A DNA stretch of 48,643 bases from JBLHGU01 sp047615875 (GTDB lineage: Bacteria > Pseudomonadota > Gammaproteobacteria > Arenicellales > CAJQKF01). Position 1 is the stretch's first letter, and every line of letters starts with the position of its first letter. The notes below the pieces were generated by a model. It did not search any database and was not told where the DNA came from. It was given only the letters and a program-made list of their open reading frames with translations. This document shows positions 1 through 8,173 of this stretch, in pieces. The position numbers were made by a program, and so were the translations under genes. The stretch covers positions 1 to 48,643 of the forward strand of contig JBLHGU010000018.1 of NCBI GenBank assembly GCA_047615875.1, in the 5' to 3' direction.

Positions 1-126
1 GGAGATAACGTAATGGTAGTGGCAGAATTAATTGCCCCGATTGCGATGGAAGATGGCTTACGCTTTGCGATCCGTGAAGGCGGACGTACAGTGGGTGCCG
101 GTGTGGTTTCCAAAGTTATTGAATAG
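1..126 (+). CDS. tuf: Elongation factor Tu, C-terminal end (5' truncated by window)
   Basis: This is the last 41 codons of an EF-Tu gene, open from the first base and ending in TAG. The residues VAELIAPIAMEDGLRFAIRE and the ending GAGVVSKVIE are the typical close of EF-Tu domain 3. EF-Tu delivers aminoacyl-tRNA to the ribosome as a GTP complex. It lies 94 bp before rpsJ on the same strand, the usual tuf-S10 order in many gammaproteobacteria, so read-through from tuf into the ribosomal cluster is likely. The GTPase domain is outside the window. Confidence 0.95.
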   Translation, partial: GDNVMVVAELIAPIAMEDGLRFAIREGGRTVGAGVVSKVIE

Positions 127-153
127 ATTGTTTATTTGAATTAAATGCAAACG

Positions 154-178
154 GCTGTGGCCCGGTTGTCGCAGCTTT
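154..178 (+). other. Small hairpin between tuf and rpsJ
   Basis: GCTGTG (154-159) can pair with CGCAGC (170-175) around a 10-nt loop, with one G-U pair, followed by only three T. It could be a weak attenuator or have no function. The tuf-rpsJ gap is 94 bp, too short for the roughly 170-nt L4-binding leader of the E. coli S10 operon, and I see no such leader here. Confidence 0.25.
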
Positions 179-220
179 AATGTTCTTTAAATTAAGGCAG
201 TTCCAGGGGATAAACCTAAA

Positions 221-538
221 GTGAAAGTTAATAGTCAGAAGATTCGCATTCGTCTGAAAGCGTTTGATCATAAGATGATCGATCGTTCAGCAGCCGAAAT
301 AGTCGAGACTGCCCGACGCACCGGTGCAATCGTGCGTGGACCAATTCCGTTACCGACCAAGAAGGAACGCTACAACTTGTTGCGTTCACCTCATAAGTAC
401 AAGTCATCTCGGGACCAGTTTGAAATCCGTACGCATAAGCGAATTATGGATATCGTAGAGCCTACGGATAAAACAGTAGATGCATTGATGAAGCTCGATC
501 TCGCCGCTGGCGTAGATGTTGAAATTAAGTTGAGCTAA
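221..538 (+). CDS. rpsJ: 30S ribosomal protein S10
   Basis: This encodes S10 (NusE), a protein of the 30S head that also takes part in transcription antitermination with NusB. At 105 residues it is close to the E. coli length (103). KIRIRLKAFDHKMID at the start and GVDVEIKLS at the end are diagnostic. Translation starts at GTG 221; no better ATG start lies upstream in frame. It is the first gene of the S10 cluster, with rplC 46 bp downstream. Confidence 0.97.
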   Translation: MKVNSQKIRIRLKAFDHKMIDRSAAEIVETARRTGAIVRGPIPLPTKKERYNLLRSPHKYKSSRDQFEIRTHKRIMDIVEPTDKTVDALMKLDLAAGVDVEIKLS

Positions 539-584
539 TTTCAGTCACCCGTTCGAATATTTAAGAGATAGCAAAGGTTTAATC

Positions 585-1223
585 ATGAGTTTGGGATTAG
601 TCGGAAAGAAAATCGGCATGACCCGGGTGTTCTCCGATGATGGGGTATCAACCCCCGTCACGGTCGTGGACGCGGCGCCGAACAGAATTACTCAAGTAAA
701 AAATACTGAAAGCGATGGTTACAGCGCAGTTCAGGTCACTACTGGTGAGCGACGTTCGGTAAGAGTTAATAAGGCGATGAAGGGCCATTTCGCAAAAGCA
801 GAAGTGGCACCGGGTCGTGGGCTTTGGGAATTTCGTGTGAGTTCAGAACAGGCGGCAGCGATGCAGGCTGGTAATTCTGTTGATGTCAGTATCTTCAACG
901 AAGGTGAAATGGTTGATGTACGCGGCGTTATGAAAGGTCGCGGTTTCTCCGGTGTTATGCGTCGACATAATTTTAAAGGCGGACGTGCGACGCACGGTAA
1001 CTCTAAAGCGCATCGAAAACCGGGTTCCATCGGTCAAAATCAAGATCCTGGTCGAGTATTTCCAGGCAAGAAAATGGCAGGTCAAATGGGTAACACACCA
1101 GTTACTCAGCAAAGCTTGAGAATTGTTAGAATAGACGCGGATCGCAATCTGATCCTGATTCGAGGTTCCGTTCCTGGGGCTCGTGGTCAGGATGTGGTGA
1201 TTACGCCTTCTGTGAAGTCATAA
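585..1223 (+). CDS. rplC: 50S ribosomal protein L3
   Basis: L3 is one of the first proteins to bind 23S rRNA in 50S assembly. The 212 residues start with the typical LVGKKIGMTRVF and carry the conserved central loop around residues 120-165 (GRGFSGVMRRHNFKGG and PGSIGQNQDPGRVFPGKKM) that reaches the peptidyl transferase region. The NQDPG glutamine is the site methylated by PrmB in E. coli. A purine-rich AAAGG sequence precedes ATG 585. rplD follows after 13 bp. Confidence 0.97.
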   Translation: MSLGLVGKKIGMTRVFSDDGVSTPVTVVDAAPNRITQVKNTESDGYSAVQVTTGERRSVRVNKAMKGHFAKAEVAPGRGLWEFRVSSEQAAAMQAGNSVDVSIFNEGEMVDVRGVMKGRGFSGVMRRHNFKGGRATHGNSKAHRKPGSIGQNQDPGRVFPGKKMAGQMGNTPVTQQSLRIVRIDADRNLILIRGSVPGARGQDVVITPSVKS

Positions 1224-1236
1224 CAGGAGACTCATC

Positions 1237-1854
1237 GTGGAAATGAATGTAAATAATTTAGATGGTGGCGATAACAGTAGTCTAGAAATCAGCGACGCAA
1301 TATTTGCTGTTGACTATAAAGAGCCTCTGATACACCAAGTGGTGGTTTCTCAGATGGCCGCAGCTCGTTCCGGAACTAGTGCGCAGAAGAATCGTGCCGC
1401 AGTAAGTGGTGGCGGTGCAAAACCTTGGCGTCAAAAGGGCACAGGACGTGCAAGAGCTGGTACAATTCGCAGCCCGATTTTTCGTGGGGGTGGTAACACG
1501 TTTCCTGCGGCGACGAGAAGCTATGAGCAAAAAGTTAATCGTAAGATGTATCGGGGTGCTCTAAAGTCAGTTTTGTCCGAGTTGGTTAGACAAGAACGTT
1601 TGCAGGTCGTTAACGATCTTCAGCTTGCCGAACCAAAGACTAAACTGCTCAAGGCTAAACTTGATGCAGCTAATATGGAAGATGTGTTGATTATTGTTAC
1701 TGGCGAAAGTCGAAATATAGATCTGGCTGCAAGAAACCTGATTCATGTTGAGGTTATCGATGCAAGTGAAGTTAGTCCGCTTACTTTACTGCAGCGTAAG
1801 AATGTAGTTTGTACAGCCGACGCGCTCAAGAAAATTGAAGAGGGTCTGCAATGA
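1237..1854 (+). CDS. rplD: 50S ribosomal protein L4
   Basis: L4 binds 23S rRNA and lines the peptide exit tunnel; in E. coli it also represses the S10 operon. The 205-residue protein has the conserved extended loop with KPWRQKGTGRARAGTIRSP at about residues 62-80. The start is GTG 1237, supported by AGGAG at 1224-1230. It begins a few residues earlier (MEMNVNNLDG) than E. coli L4. Its stop overlaps the rplW start by 4 bp (ATGA), implying translational coupling. The E. coli-type L4 target leader is not apparent upstream of rpsJ. Confidence 0.96.
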   Translation: MEMNVNNLDGGDNSSLEISDAIFAVDYKEPLIHQVVVSQMAAARSGTSAQKNRAAVSGGGAKPWRQKGTGRARAGTIRSPIFRGGGNTFPAATRSYEQKVNRKMYRGALKSVLSELVRQERLQVVNDLQLAEPKTKLLKAKLDAANMEDVLIIVTGESRNIDLAARNLIHVEVIDASEVSPLTLLQRKNVVCTADALKKIEEGLQ

Positions 1855-2150
1855 ATGAAGAACGCTTGATGCAAATAATACTGCGTCCGCATATTTCTGA
1901 AAAAACCACCAATGTTGCAGATAAGCATGGTCAGGTTGTTTTTGAAGTGCTGCGTAATGCCACTAAGCCTGAAGTTAAGGCAGCAGTAGAGAAACTGTTT
2001 GAAGTGGTTGTGGAAAATGTTCAGGTGCTAAATGTGCGAGGCAAGGTCAAGCGAATTGGTCGAACCCCCGGAAAACGCAGCAACTGGAAAAAAGCCTACG
2101 TACAGTTGGCTGAAGGCCACGACATCGATTTTATCGGTGGCGGTGCGTAG
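1851..2150 (+). CDS. rplW: 50S ribosomal protein L23
   Basis: L23 sits at the exit of the ribosomal tunnel and docks trigger factor and the signal recognition particle. The 99 residues include ILRPHISEKTTNVAD near the N-terminus and GKVKRIGRTPGKRSNWKKAYV, the rRNA-binding strand-loop. The ATG is embedded in the rplD stop region, so translation is probably coupled. rplB follows after 27 bp. Confidence 0.96.
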   Translation: MNEERLMQIILRPHISEKTTNVADKHGQVVFEVLRNATKPEVKAAVEKLFEVVVENVQVLNVRGKVKRIGRTPGKRSNWKKAYVQLAEGHDIDFIGGGA

Positions 2151-2177
2151 ACAAACAAGTAATGGGTAGTTTTTAAA

Positions 2178-3002
2178 ATGGCACTAGTTAAACAAAAACC
2201 AACTTCACCTGCCCGTCGGGGTATGGTCAAGGTGGTTAATCCGGATTTGCATAAAGGCAGTCCGATTGCTTCCCTGATCGAACCAAAGCGTGCGACCAGC
2301 GGCCGCAATAATAAAGGTCGCATAACGGTTCGTCATCGTGGTGGTGGTCATAAGCGTCACTATCGTGTAGTGGATTTTCGTCGAACCAAAGACGGAATAC
2401 CTGCAAAGATTGAACGTTTTGAATACGACCCTAATCGAAGTGCAAATCTTGCACTGCTGCTTTATGCAGATGGTGAACGTCGTTATGTTCTTGCACCGAA
2501 GAAAGCTAAGGTGGGTGATACCTTGCAATCTGGTCCAGGTGTCCCAATTTCTGAAGGTAATTCATTACCATTGAAAAACATACCAGTTGGTACGGTTATT
2601 CATTGTGTCGAAATGAAGCCAGGTAAGGGTGGACAAATGGCGCGGTCGGCTGGAACTTCGATTCAGTTTCTCGGCAAAGAAGGTAAGACGGCTCTATTGA
2701 GACTTCGATCAGGTGAAATGCGTCGAGTGCCAATAGATTGTCGAGCAACAGTTGGTGAAGTTGGCAACCAGGAGCACAGTCTTAGAAAGCTCGGTAAAGC
2801 TGGTGCCAAACGCTGGCGCGGTATACGACCAACCGTGCGCGGTGTTGCAATGAATCCAGTTGATCACCCCCATGGTGGTGGTGAAGGCCGTACATCAGGC
2901 GGACGTCATCCGGTTAGTCCCTGGGGTGTCCCCACCAAGGGTTTTCGTACGCGCTCAAACAAGCGTACAGATTCCATGATTGTTCGTAGAAGGAAGAAGT
3001 AG
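2178..3002 (+). CDS. rplB: 50S ribosomal protein L2
   Basis: L2 is needed for subunit joining and for forming the peptidyl transferase centre. The length of 274 residues matches the family (273 in E. coli). GRNNKGRITVRHRGGGHKR near residue 42 and NPVDHPHGGGEGRTSGGRHP near residue 226 are signature regions; the latter holds the conserved histidine close to the catalytic centre. rpsS starts 2 bp after the stop. Confidence 0.98.
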   Translation: MALVKQKPTSPARRGMVKVVNPDLHKGSPIASLIEPKRATSGRNNKGRITVRHRGGGHKRHYRVVDFRRTKDGIPAKIERFEYDPNRSANLALLLYADGERRYVLAPKKAKVGDTLQSGPGVPISEGNSLPLKNIPVGTVIHCVEMKPGKGGQMARSAGTSIQFLGKEGKTALLRLRSGEMRRVPIDCRATVGEVGNQEHSLRKLGKAGAKRWRGIRPTVRGVAMNPVDHPHGGGEGRTSGGRHPVSPWGVPTKGFRTRSNKRTDSMIVRRRKK

Positions 3003-3004
3003 AT

Positions 3005-3280
3005 ATGCCTCGTTCCATTAAAAAAGGTCCATTTGTTGACCATCATCTGTGGTCAAAGGTTTCCCGAGCGAAGGATGAGAAATCCCGCAAGCCGGTTAAG
3101 ACTTGGTCGCGTCGTTCAATGATTATGCCGGAATTCGTCGGCCTTACCATTGCGGTACATAATGGCAAGCTTCATGTGCCAGTTCTGATTTCAGAGAATA
3201 TGGTCGGACACAAGTTGGGTGAGTTTGCTCCAACTCGTACATTCCGCGGACATATTGCTGATAAGAAGTCGAAGCGTTAG
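3005..3280 (+). CDS. rpsS: 30S ribosomal protein S19
   Basis: S19 lies in the 30S head with S13 and contacts the A-site finger. The 91 residues (92 in E. coli) begin PRSIKKGPFVDHHL and contain the signature MVGHKLGEFAPTRTFRGH near the end. It starts only 2 bp after rplB, with its ribosome binding site inside the rplB end. Confidence 0.97.
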   Translation: MPRSIKKGPFVDHHLWSKVSRAKDEKSRKPVKTWSRRSMIMPEFVGLTIAVHNGKLHVPVLISENMVGHKLGEFAPTRTFRGHIADKKSKR

Positions 3281-3291
3281 GGGAAACTATT

Positions 3292-3624
3292 ATGCAAGTA
3301 TCCGCAGTAGCAAAGTATGTTCGACTATCACCACAAAAATGTCGTTTAGTCGTTGATCAGATTCGCAAACTTCCAGTTGCACGAGCAGTTGAGATTTTGG
3401 AATTCAGTCCTAAAAAAGCGGCAGTACATGTTCGAAAGGTTCTGGAATCGGCAATTGCCAATGCAGAGCACAACGAAGGTGCAGACATAGATGAGCTGAA
3501 AGTTTCAGCCATTATGGTTGACGAAGCGCCGACGATGAAACGTTGGAGAGCCCGCGCAAAGGGACGTGCTGCATCAATCAAAAAGCAGAATTGCCATATC
3601 ACGGTTACCGTGAGCGACGAGTAA
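3292..3624 (+). CDS. rplV: 50S ribosomal protein L22
   Basis: L22 lines the exit tunnel beside L4; its beta-hairpin is a known site of macrolide-resistance changes. The 110-residue length is typical. VRLSPQKCRLVVDQIRKLPV at the N-terminus and the hairpin region MKRWRARAKGRAASIKKQNC at residues 82-101 identify it. GGGGAAAC precedes ATG 3292. rpsC follows after 13 bp. Confidence 0.97.
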   Translation: MQVSAVAKYVRLSPQKCRLVVDQIRKLPVARAVEILEFSPKKAAVHVRKVLESAIANAEHNEGADIDELKVSAIMVDEAPTMKRWRARAKGRAASIKKQNCHITVTVSDE

Positions 3625-3637
3625 GAGAGACAGAACT

Positions 3638-4312
3638 ATGGGTCAAAAAGTACAACCAAATGGGTTTCGCCTCGGCATTATCCGTGACTGGAATGCGAAA
3701 TGGTATGCATCTGGACGCGACTATGCTCGTAAGCTGACCGCTGATATGGAAATTCGTGAGTTTATAAACAAGAGACTCGCTAACGCAGCAATTAGCAAAA
3801 TCCAACTCGATCGTTTTGGTGATAACCTTAATATCACGGTGTTTACCGCCCGTCCCGGTATTGTTATCGGTAAAAAGGGTGAAGACATCGAGAAACTAAG
3901 GCGCGACCTGTCCAAAATGAATAGTGCACCGGTTCAGATTGCGGTTGAAGAAATTCGCAAGCCAGAACTGGATGCTAAATTGGTGGCCGATAATATCTGT
4001 CAGCAATTGGAAAAACGTATCATGTTTCGTCGTGCTATGAAGCGCGCGGTACAAAACTCTATGCGTTTAGGTGCTCAGGGCGTAAAAGTTATGCTGGCCG
4101 GTCGTTTGAACGGTGCAGAAATTGCACGTACTGAATGGTATCGCGAAGGTCGTGTGCCATTGCATACACTACGAGCAGACGTGGATTATGGTTTTTCAAC
4201 CGCCAACACTACCTACGGTGTGATTGGCGTGAAAGTCTGGATTTTCAAAGGTGAGATATTCGAGGAAGAAACGGTTGCAGAAGTTGCCGATGCCTCGGGT
4301 GCTACCGCTTAA
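3638..4312 (+). CDS. rpsC: 30S ribosomal protein S3
   Basis: S3 is part of the mRNA entry channel and, with S4 and S5, of the ribosomal helicase activity. It has 224 residues (233 in E. coli). The N-terminal MGQKVQPNGFRLGI, the KH motif IVIGKKGEDIEKLR around residues 74-87 and the C-terminal RVPLHTLRADVDYGF are all conserved. It sits between rplV and rplP with gaps of 13 and 15 bp. Confidence 0.97.
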   Translation: MGQKVQPNGFRLGIIRDWNAKWYASGRDYARKLTADMEIREFINKRLANAAISKIQLDRFGDNLNITVFTARPGIVIGKKGEDIEKLRRDLSKMNSAPVQIAVEEIRKPELDAKLVADNICQQLEKRIMFRRAMKRAVQNSMRLGAQGVKVMLAGRLNGAEIARTEWYREGRVPLHTLRADVDYGFSTANTTYGVIGVKVWIFKGEIFEEETVAEVADASGATA

Positions 4313-4327
4313 TAACGGGATTGGTCA

Positions 4328-4732
4328 ATGTTACAGCCTAAAAGAACCAAGTATCGTAAGCAGATGAAGGGTCGCAATCGCGGTCTCGCTATTCGCGGCA
4401 GTAGCGTGAGTTTTGGCGAGTTCGGGCTTAAGTGCACCGGGCGTGGTCGACTTACTGCAAGACAAATCGAAGCCAGCAGACGGGCGATTAATCGCCATGT
4501 TAAACGTGGCGGTCGAATATGGATTAGAGTATTTCCTGACAAGCCGGTTTCGAAGAAACCACTTGAGGTTCGAATGGGTAAAGGTAAGGGTAATCCAGAA
4601 TACTGGGTGGCTCTTGTTCAACCCGGAAAAATGTTATTTGAAATTGAAGGTGTCAGTGAAGATTTGGCTCGCGAGGCATTTCGCCTGGCCGGCGCCAAGC
4701 TACCAATTGCCACTACTTTTGTTTCCCGGTAA
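4328..4732 (+). CDS. rplP: 50S ribosomal protein L16
   Basis: L16 is a late-assembling protein that organises the A site and P site of the 50S. It is 134 residues long (136 in E. coli) and begins MLQPKRTKYRKQMKGRNRG. RGGRIWIRVFPDKPVSKKP, around residues 60-80, holds the arginine hydroxylated in E. coli, and GKGKGNPEYWVA follows. rpmC begins 6 bp after the stop. Confidence 0.97.
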   Translation: MLQPKRTKYRKQMKGRNRGLAIRGSSVSFGEFGLKCTGRGRLTARQIEASRRAINRHVKRGGRIWIRVFPDKPVSKKPLEVRMGKGKGNPEYWVALVQPGKMLFEIEGVSEDLAREAFRLAGAKLPIATTFVSR

Positions 4733-4738
4733 GAGACC

Positions 4739-4930
4739 ATGGCAGACAAAGAAGTTAAAACCCTGAACGCAGATGAACTCAAGAAAGAGTTGATTGAATT
4801 ACGTCGAGAGCAGTTTAACCTGCGCATGCAACGAGGCACCGGCCAATTAGCAAGTCCGGCCCGCTTTAAAGTTGTGCGAAGACAGATTGCACGTATAAAG
4901 ACGCGAATGACTGAGTTAGCGAGTGCTTAA
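4739..4930 (+). CDS. rpmC: 50S ribosomal protein L29
   Basis: L29 is a small helical-hairpin protein near the tunnel exit, next to L23. The 63 residues contain the family core LKKELIELRREQFNLRMQ and the RFKVVRRQIARIKT helix. ATG 4739 follows AAGAGACC at the rplP stop. The rpsQ ATG is 2 bp after its stop. Confidence 0.96.
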   Translation: MADKEVKTLNADELKKELIELRREQFNLRMQRGTGQLASPARFKVVRRQIARIKTRMTELASA

Positions 4931-4932
4931 GA

Positions 4933-5208
4933 ATGACGCAGACAGAAACTAATCAAGAAAGCAAATCTGCACGCCAGGTAACTGGTAGTGTAGTGAGTGC
5001 AAAAATGAATAAGACCATAACCGTACTGGTAGAGCGTCAACTTCAGCATCCTTTGTATAAGAAGTACATCCGTCGGTCAACTAAAATGCACGCGCACGAC
5101 GAAGAAAACACCTGCAAGGAAGGCGACAAAGTTGTAATTGAAGAATGTCGCCCCCTCTCCAAAAACAAGAGTTGGCGTTTGGTTTCCATCGTCGCAGCCT
5201 CTAGGTAG
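4933..5208 (+). CDS. rpsQ: 30S ribosomal protein S17
   Basis: S17 is a primary 16S rRNA binder of OB fold. The 91 residues carry a short extra N-terminus (MTQTETNQESKSARQ) before the conserved VTGSVVSAKMNKTITVLVER; HPLYKKYIRRSTKMHAHDE follows. In E. coli this gene ends the S10 operon; here rplN follows after 11 bp with no terminator, so the S10 and spc operons appear to be one unit. Confidence 0.96.
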   Translation: MTQTETNQESKSARQVTGSVVSAKMNKTITVLVERQLQHPLYKKYIRRSTKMHAHDEENTCKEGDKVVIEECRPLSKNKSWRLVSIVAASR

Positions 5209-5219
5209 GAGAACAAGCC

Positions 5220-5588
5220 ATGATTCAAATGCAAAGTAATCTGGATGTAGCAGATAATAGTGGTGCGCGCCGTGTTCAGTGCATCAAAGTATTAGGCGGA
5301 TCCAAGCGTCGTTATGCTGGAATTGGTGACATTATCAAAATCAGCATTAAAGAAGCCATTCCAAATAGCAAAGTAAAAAAAGGTGATGTTTACAACGCTG
5401 TAGTGGTTCGAACTCGTCATGGCGTCCGACGCCCTGACGGTTCTTTGATTCGTTTTGATAAAAATTCAGCAGTTTTGTTAAACGCTAATCTGCAGCCAAT
5501 TGGTACGCGTATTTTCGGACCCGTAACTCGTGAGTTACGATCTGAACGTTTTATGCGAATCATTTCTCTGGCTCCTGAGGTTCTTTAA
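5220..5588 (+). CDS. rplN: 50S ribosomal protein L14
   Basis: L14 lies at the subunit interface, bridges to the 30S and is the docking site of the RsfS silencing factor. The 122-residue length is standard. It begins MIQMQSNLDVADNSGARRVQ and includes VVVRTRHGVRRPDGS. A TAGGAG ribosome binding site precedes ATG 5220. It opens the spc portion of the cluster. Confidence 0.97.
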   Translation: MIQMQSNLDVADNSGARRVQCIKVLGGSKRRYAGIGDIIKISIKEAIPNSKVKKGDVYNAVVVRTRHGVRRPDGSLIRFDKNSAVLLNANLQPIGTRIFGPVTRELRSERFMRIISLAPEVL

Positions 5589-5598
5589 GGTTTCAGCT

Positions 5599-5916
5599 AT
5601 GAACAAGATTAAACAAGGCGATGATGTTTTAGTGTTAACCGGTAGAGATAGTGGTAAACGTGGCACTGTTTTAAAGATCATGACAGATGGTCGTGCGCTG
5701 GTAAATGATGTCAACATTATTAAGAAACATGTCAAACCTAACCCGAATAAGGGTGAGACTGGTGGCATTATTGAAAAAGAAGCGCCCATCCAGCTTTCGA
5801 ACCTCGCGCATTTTAATCCGCGTAGCAAGAAGGCAGATCGTGTGGGATTTAAGATTTTGGAGGACGGCAAGAAAGTTCGTTTCTTCAAATCTGATGGCGA
5901 AGTACTTGACGTTTAA
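5599..5916 (+). CDS. rplX: 50S ribosomal protein L24
   Basis: L24 starts 50S assembly by binding the 5' domain of 23S rRNA; it is a KOW-motif protein. I place the start at ATG 5599, giving 105 residues (104 in E. coli) beginning MNKIKQGDDVLVLTGRDSGK; the frame stays open upstream into rplN, but that part has no family similarity. KHVKPNPNKGETGGIIEKEA is also typical. Gaps to rplN and rplE are 10 and 12 bp. Confidence 0.96.
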   Translation: MNKIKQGDDVLVLTGRDSGKRGTVLKIMTDGRALVNDVNIIKKHVKPNPNKGETGGIIEKEAPIQLSNLAHFNPRSKKADRVGFKILEDGKKVRFFKSDGEVLDV

Positions 5917-5928
5917 GCGGTAGCAGAC

Positions 5929-6468
5929 ATGTCCAGATTAGCAGAAATATATAAATCAGATGTTGTTCCAGCATTGCAGGAACAGTTTAAGTTTGAAAAT
6001 GCTATGCAAATGCCTCGTATCGAGAAAATTACTCTCAATATGGGTCTTGGCGAATCATTAAAGAACAAGAATATTCTTCAGGCAGCTCAAGAAGAGATGA
6101 CACGAATTGCAGGGCAGAAAGCAATCGTTACCTATGCAAAGAAATCCGAGGCGGCTTTCAAGATACGTGAAGGCTGGCCGATTGGTTGCAAAGTCACTCT
6201 GCGTCGTACACGTATGTACGAATTTCTAGATCGCTTGATTAGTGTCGCGATTCCTCGAGTAAGGGATTTTCGCGGACTTTCTAATAAATCATTTGATGGG
6301 CGCGGCAACTACTCTTTCGGTATTAAGGAGCAGATTGTGTTCCCTGAAATAGATTATGACAAGATTGATGCTATACGTGGAATGGATGTTGCAATTACCA
6401 CGTCTGCTGCAACTGACCAGGAAGCTGAAGCATTATTGCGTGCATTCAAGTTTCCCCTTAAAAACTAG
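5929..6468 (+). CDS. rplE: 50S ribosomal protein L5
   Basis: L5 binds 5S rRNA in the central protuberance and contacts P-site tRNA. The 179 residues match E. coli L5 exactly in length. Conserved segments are IEKITLNMGLGE near residue 32, GWPIGCKVTLR near residue 83 and the C-terminal region with GRGNYSFGIKEQIVFPEI. rpsN follows after 13 bp. Confidence 0.97.
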   Translation: MSRLAEIYKSDVVPALQEQFKFENAMQMPRIEKITLNMGLGESLKNKNILQAAQEEMTRIAGQKAIVTYAKKSEAAFKIREGWPIGCKVTLRRTRMYEFLDRLISVAIPRVRDFRGLSNKSFDGRGNYSFGIKEQIVFPEIDYDKIDAIRGMDVAITTSAATDQEAEALLRAFKFPLKN

Positions 6469-6481
6469 TACGGAATTCATT

Positions 6482-6787
6482 ATGGCAAAGAAATCCATGA
6501 TAGCCCGCGATGTTAAGCGGAAAATCATCGCTGGCAAGTATGCTCGAAAAAGACTTGAGCTGCGTGAAACAATCAGTGATCAAAATGTTGACTACGAAGA
6601 GAAGTGGGATGCGATGATCAGATTGCAGAAATTACCTCGTGACAGCAGTCGCAGTCGTCAACGTAATCGATGCGCATTAACCGGCCGTCCACGAGGATTT
6701 TTTCGTCGATTTGGTATCGGTCGAAATAAACTCCGTGAGCTCATCATGCGTGGTGAAGCTCCGGGTGTCGTTAAAGCCAGCTGGTAA
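6482..6787 (+). CDS. rpsN: 30S ribosomal protein S14 (zinc-free type)
   Basis: S14 stabilises the 30S head. I choose ATG 6482, giving 101 residues starting MAKKSMIARDVKRK, the same length as E. coli S14. The longer open frame that begins inside rplE has no family similarity. There is no CxxC zinc pair, so this is the C-minus, zinc-independent form. The C-terminus RCALTGRPRGFFRRFGIGRN and APGVVKASW are diagnostic. Confidence 0.97.
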   Translation: MAKKSMIARDVKRKIIAGKYARKRLELRETISDQNVDYEEKWDAMIRLQKLPRDSSRSRQRNRCALTGRPRGFFRRFGIGRNKLRELIMRGEAPGVVKASW

Positions 6788-6799
6788 GAGGCCAAAATT

Positions 6800-7198
6800 A
6801 TGAGTATGTCTGATCCAATAGCTGATATGTTGACCCGAATTCGTAACGGTCTACATGCCACTAAGCGCGAAGTAATCATGCCAGCTTCTAAAGTAAAAGA
6901 AGCCATTCTGGCGGTATTGAAAGATGAAGGTTATATAAAGGGTTATTCTGTTGCCGATATTGATGGCAACAAAAAATCTTTGAACGTATCCCTTAAGTAC
7001 TATCAGGGTCGTCCGGTTATTGAAGATATTGATCGTATAAGCAAACCCGGTCGTCGTGTTTACAAGAGCGCTTCGGAAATTCCATTGGTGCAAGGTGGGT
7101 TAGGTGTGGCAATTATGTCTACATCAAAAGGTATCATGACTGGTAAAGCGGCGAAAAATGCCGGTGCTGGTGGTGAAGTTGTCTGTACAGTATTTTAG
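6800..7198 (+). CDS. rpsH: 30S ribosomal protein S8
   Basis: S8 is a primary 16S rRNA binder and, in E. coli, the translational repressor of the spc operon acting at rplE. The 132 residues start MSMSDPIADMLTRIRNG, matching the E. coli start (MSMQDP), which supports ATG 6800 over the second ATG at 6806. The C-terminal GLGVAIMSTSKGIMT is the RNA-binding signature. Confidence 0.97.
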   Translation: MSMSDPIADMLTRIRNGLHATKREVIMPASKVKEAILAVLKDEGYIKGYSVADIDGNKKSLNVSLKYYQGRPVIEDIDRISKPGRRVYKSASEIPLVQGGLGVAIMSTSKGIMTGKAAKNAGAGGEVVCTVF

Positions 7199-7216
7199 GT
7201 TATTCGGAGAGAAATA

Positions 7217-7750
7217 ATGTCTCGCGTAGCAAAAAGTCCGGTAACCTTGCCAAAGGGTGTTGATTGCACTCTGAACGAGGGACTGGTTAAGCTTAAAGGT
7301 CCTAAGGGAGAGTTGTCATTGCAACTTCATCCTATCGTGGGCATATCGGAAAACGATGGCGTTTTGTCATTTAAGCCGCAAAACGAAGAGAAACAAAGTC
7401 GTGCATTAGCAGGAACTATGCGCTCGCTGGTAAATAATATGGTTGCTGGTGTTTCAATTGGTTTCGAAAAGAAACTGACTATCATCGGTGTAGGTTATCG
7501 AGCCCAGGCCCAGGGCGGTAAAGTAAATCTTTCTCTTGGGTTTTCCCATCCGGTAGTTTACGAAGTGCCAGAAGGCGTAACTGTTGAAACACCGACTCAA
7601 ACAGAAATGTTAGTTAAGGGCGTTGATAAACAAAAGGTTGGGCAGGTTGCAGCCGAATTGCGGGCTTATCGCCCACCTGAGCCTTACAAGGGCAAAGGTG
7701 TTCGATACGCTGATGAATACGTGTTGAAGAAACAGGCCAAGAAGAAGTAG
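7217..7750 (+). CDS. rplF: 50S ribosomal protein L6
   Basis: L6 lies near the factor-binding site of the 50S, by the sarcin-ricin loop. The 177-residue length equals E. coli L6. MSRVAKSPVTLPKGVD opens it and PEPYKGKGVRYADEYVLKK near the end is the family signature. GGAGAG precedes ATG 7217. The 48-bp gap to rplR is the largest within the spc section. Confidence 0.97.
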   Translation: MSRVAKSPVTLPKGVDCTLNEGLVKLKGPKGELSLQLHPIVGISENDGVLSFKPQNEEKQSRALAGTMRSLVNNMVAGVSIGFEKKLTIIGVGYRAQAQGGKVNLSLGFSHPVVYEVPEGVTVETPTQTEMLVKGVDKQKVGQVAAELRAYRPPEPYKGKGVRYADEYVLKKQAKKK

Positions 7751-7798
7751 GCATCAAGTTTCCAACGCAATTATTTGAAAGATTAATCAGGTCAAATC

Positions 7799-8155
7799 AT
7801 GGCTAGTAAGAAAGAAAGCAGGCTTCGGAGAGCAAGAAAAACCCGAGCCAAGATTCAGCTGCAGGGTAAAACCCGCTTATGTATGTTTAGAACACCAAGA
7901 CATATATATGCACAGGTTATCTCAGCAGATTCCGATCAGGTTCTTGCCAGTGCTTCCTCTGTAGAAGCCGAAGTGCGACAGAATATGAAATACGGTGGCA
8001 ATGTTGAAGCTGCGAAGGCTGTAGGCGCGAGAATCGCTGATAAGGCCAAGCAAGCTGGAGTCACCAAGGTCGCCTTTGACCGATCCGGGTTTAAATACCA
8101 CGGTCGAACCAAGGCATTTGCAGATGCAGCCCGTGAAGGCGGTCTGGACTTTTAG
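7799..8155 (+). CDS. rplR: 50S ribosomal protein L18
   Basis: L18 brings 5S rRNA to the 50S with L5 and L25. It has 118 residues (117 in E. coli) and begins ASKKESRLRRARKTRAKI. The conserved GGNVEAAKAVGARIADKAKQ and the end FKYHGRTKAFADAAREGGLDF identify it. rpsE starts 18 bp later. Confidence 0.97.
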   Translation: MASKKESRLRRARKTRAKIQLQGKTRLCMFRTPRHIYAQVISADSDQVLASASSVEAEVRQNMKYGGNVEAAKAVGARIADKAKQAGVTKVAFDRSGFKYHGRTKAFADAAREGGLDF

Positions 8156-8173
8156 AATTAACGAGCGAAGTAA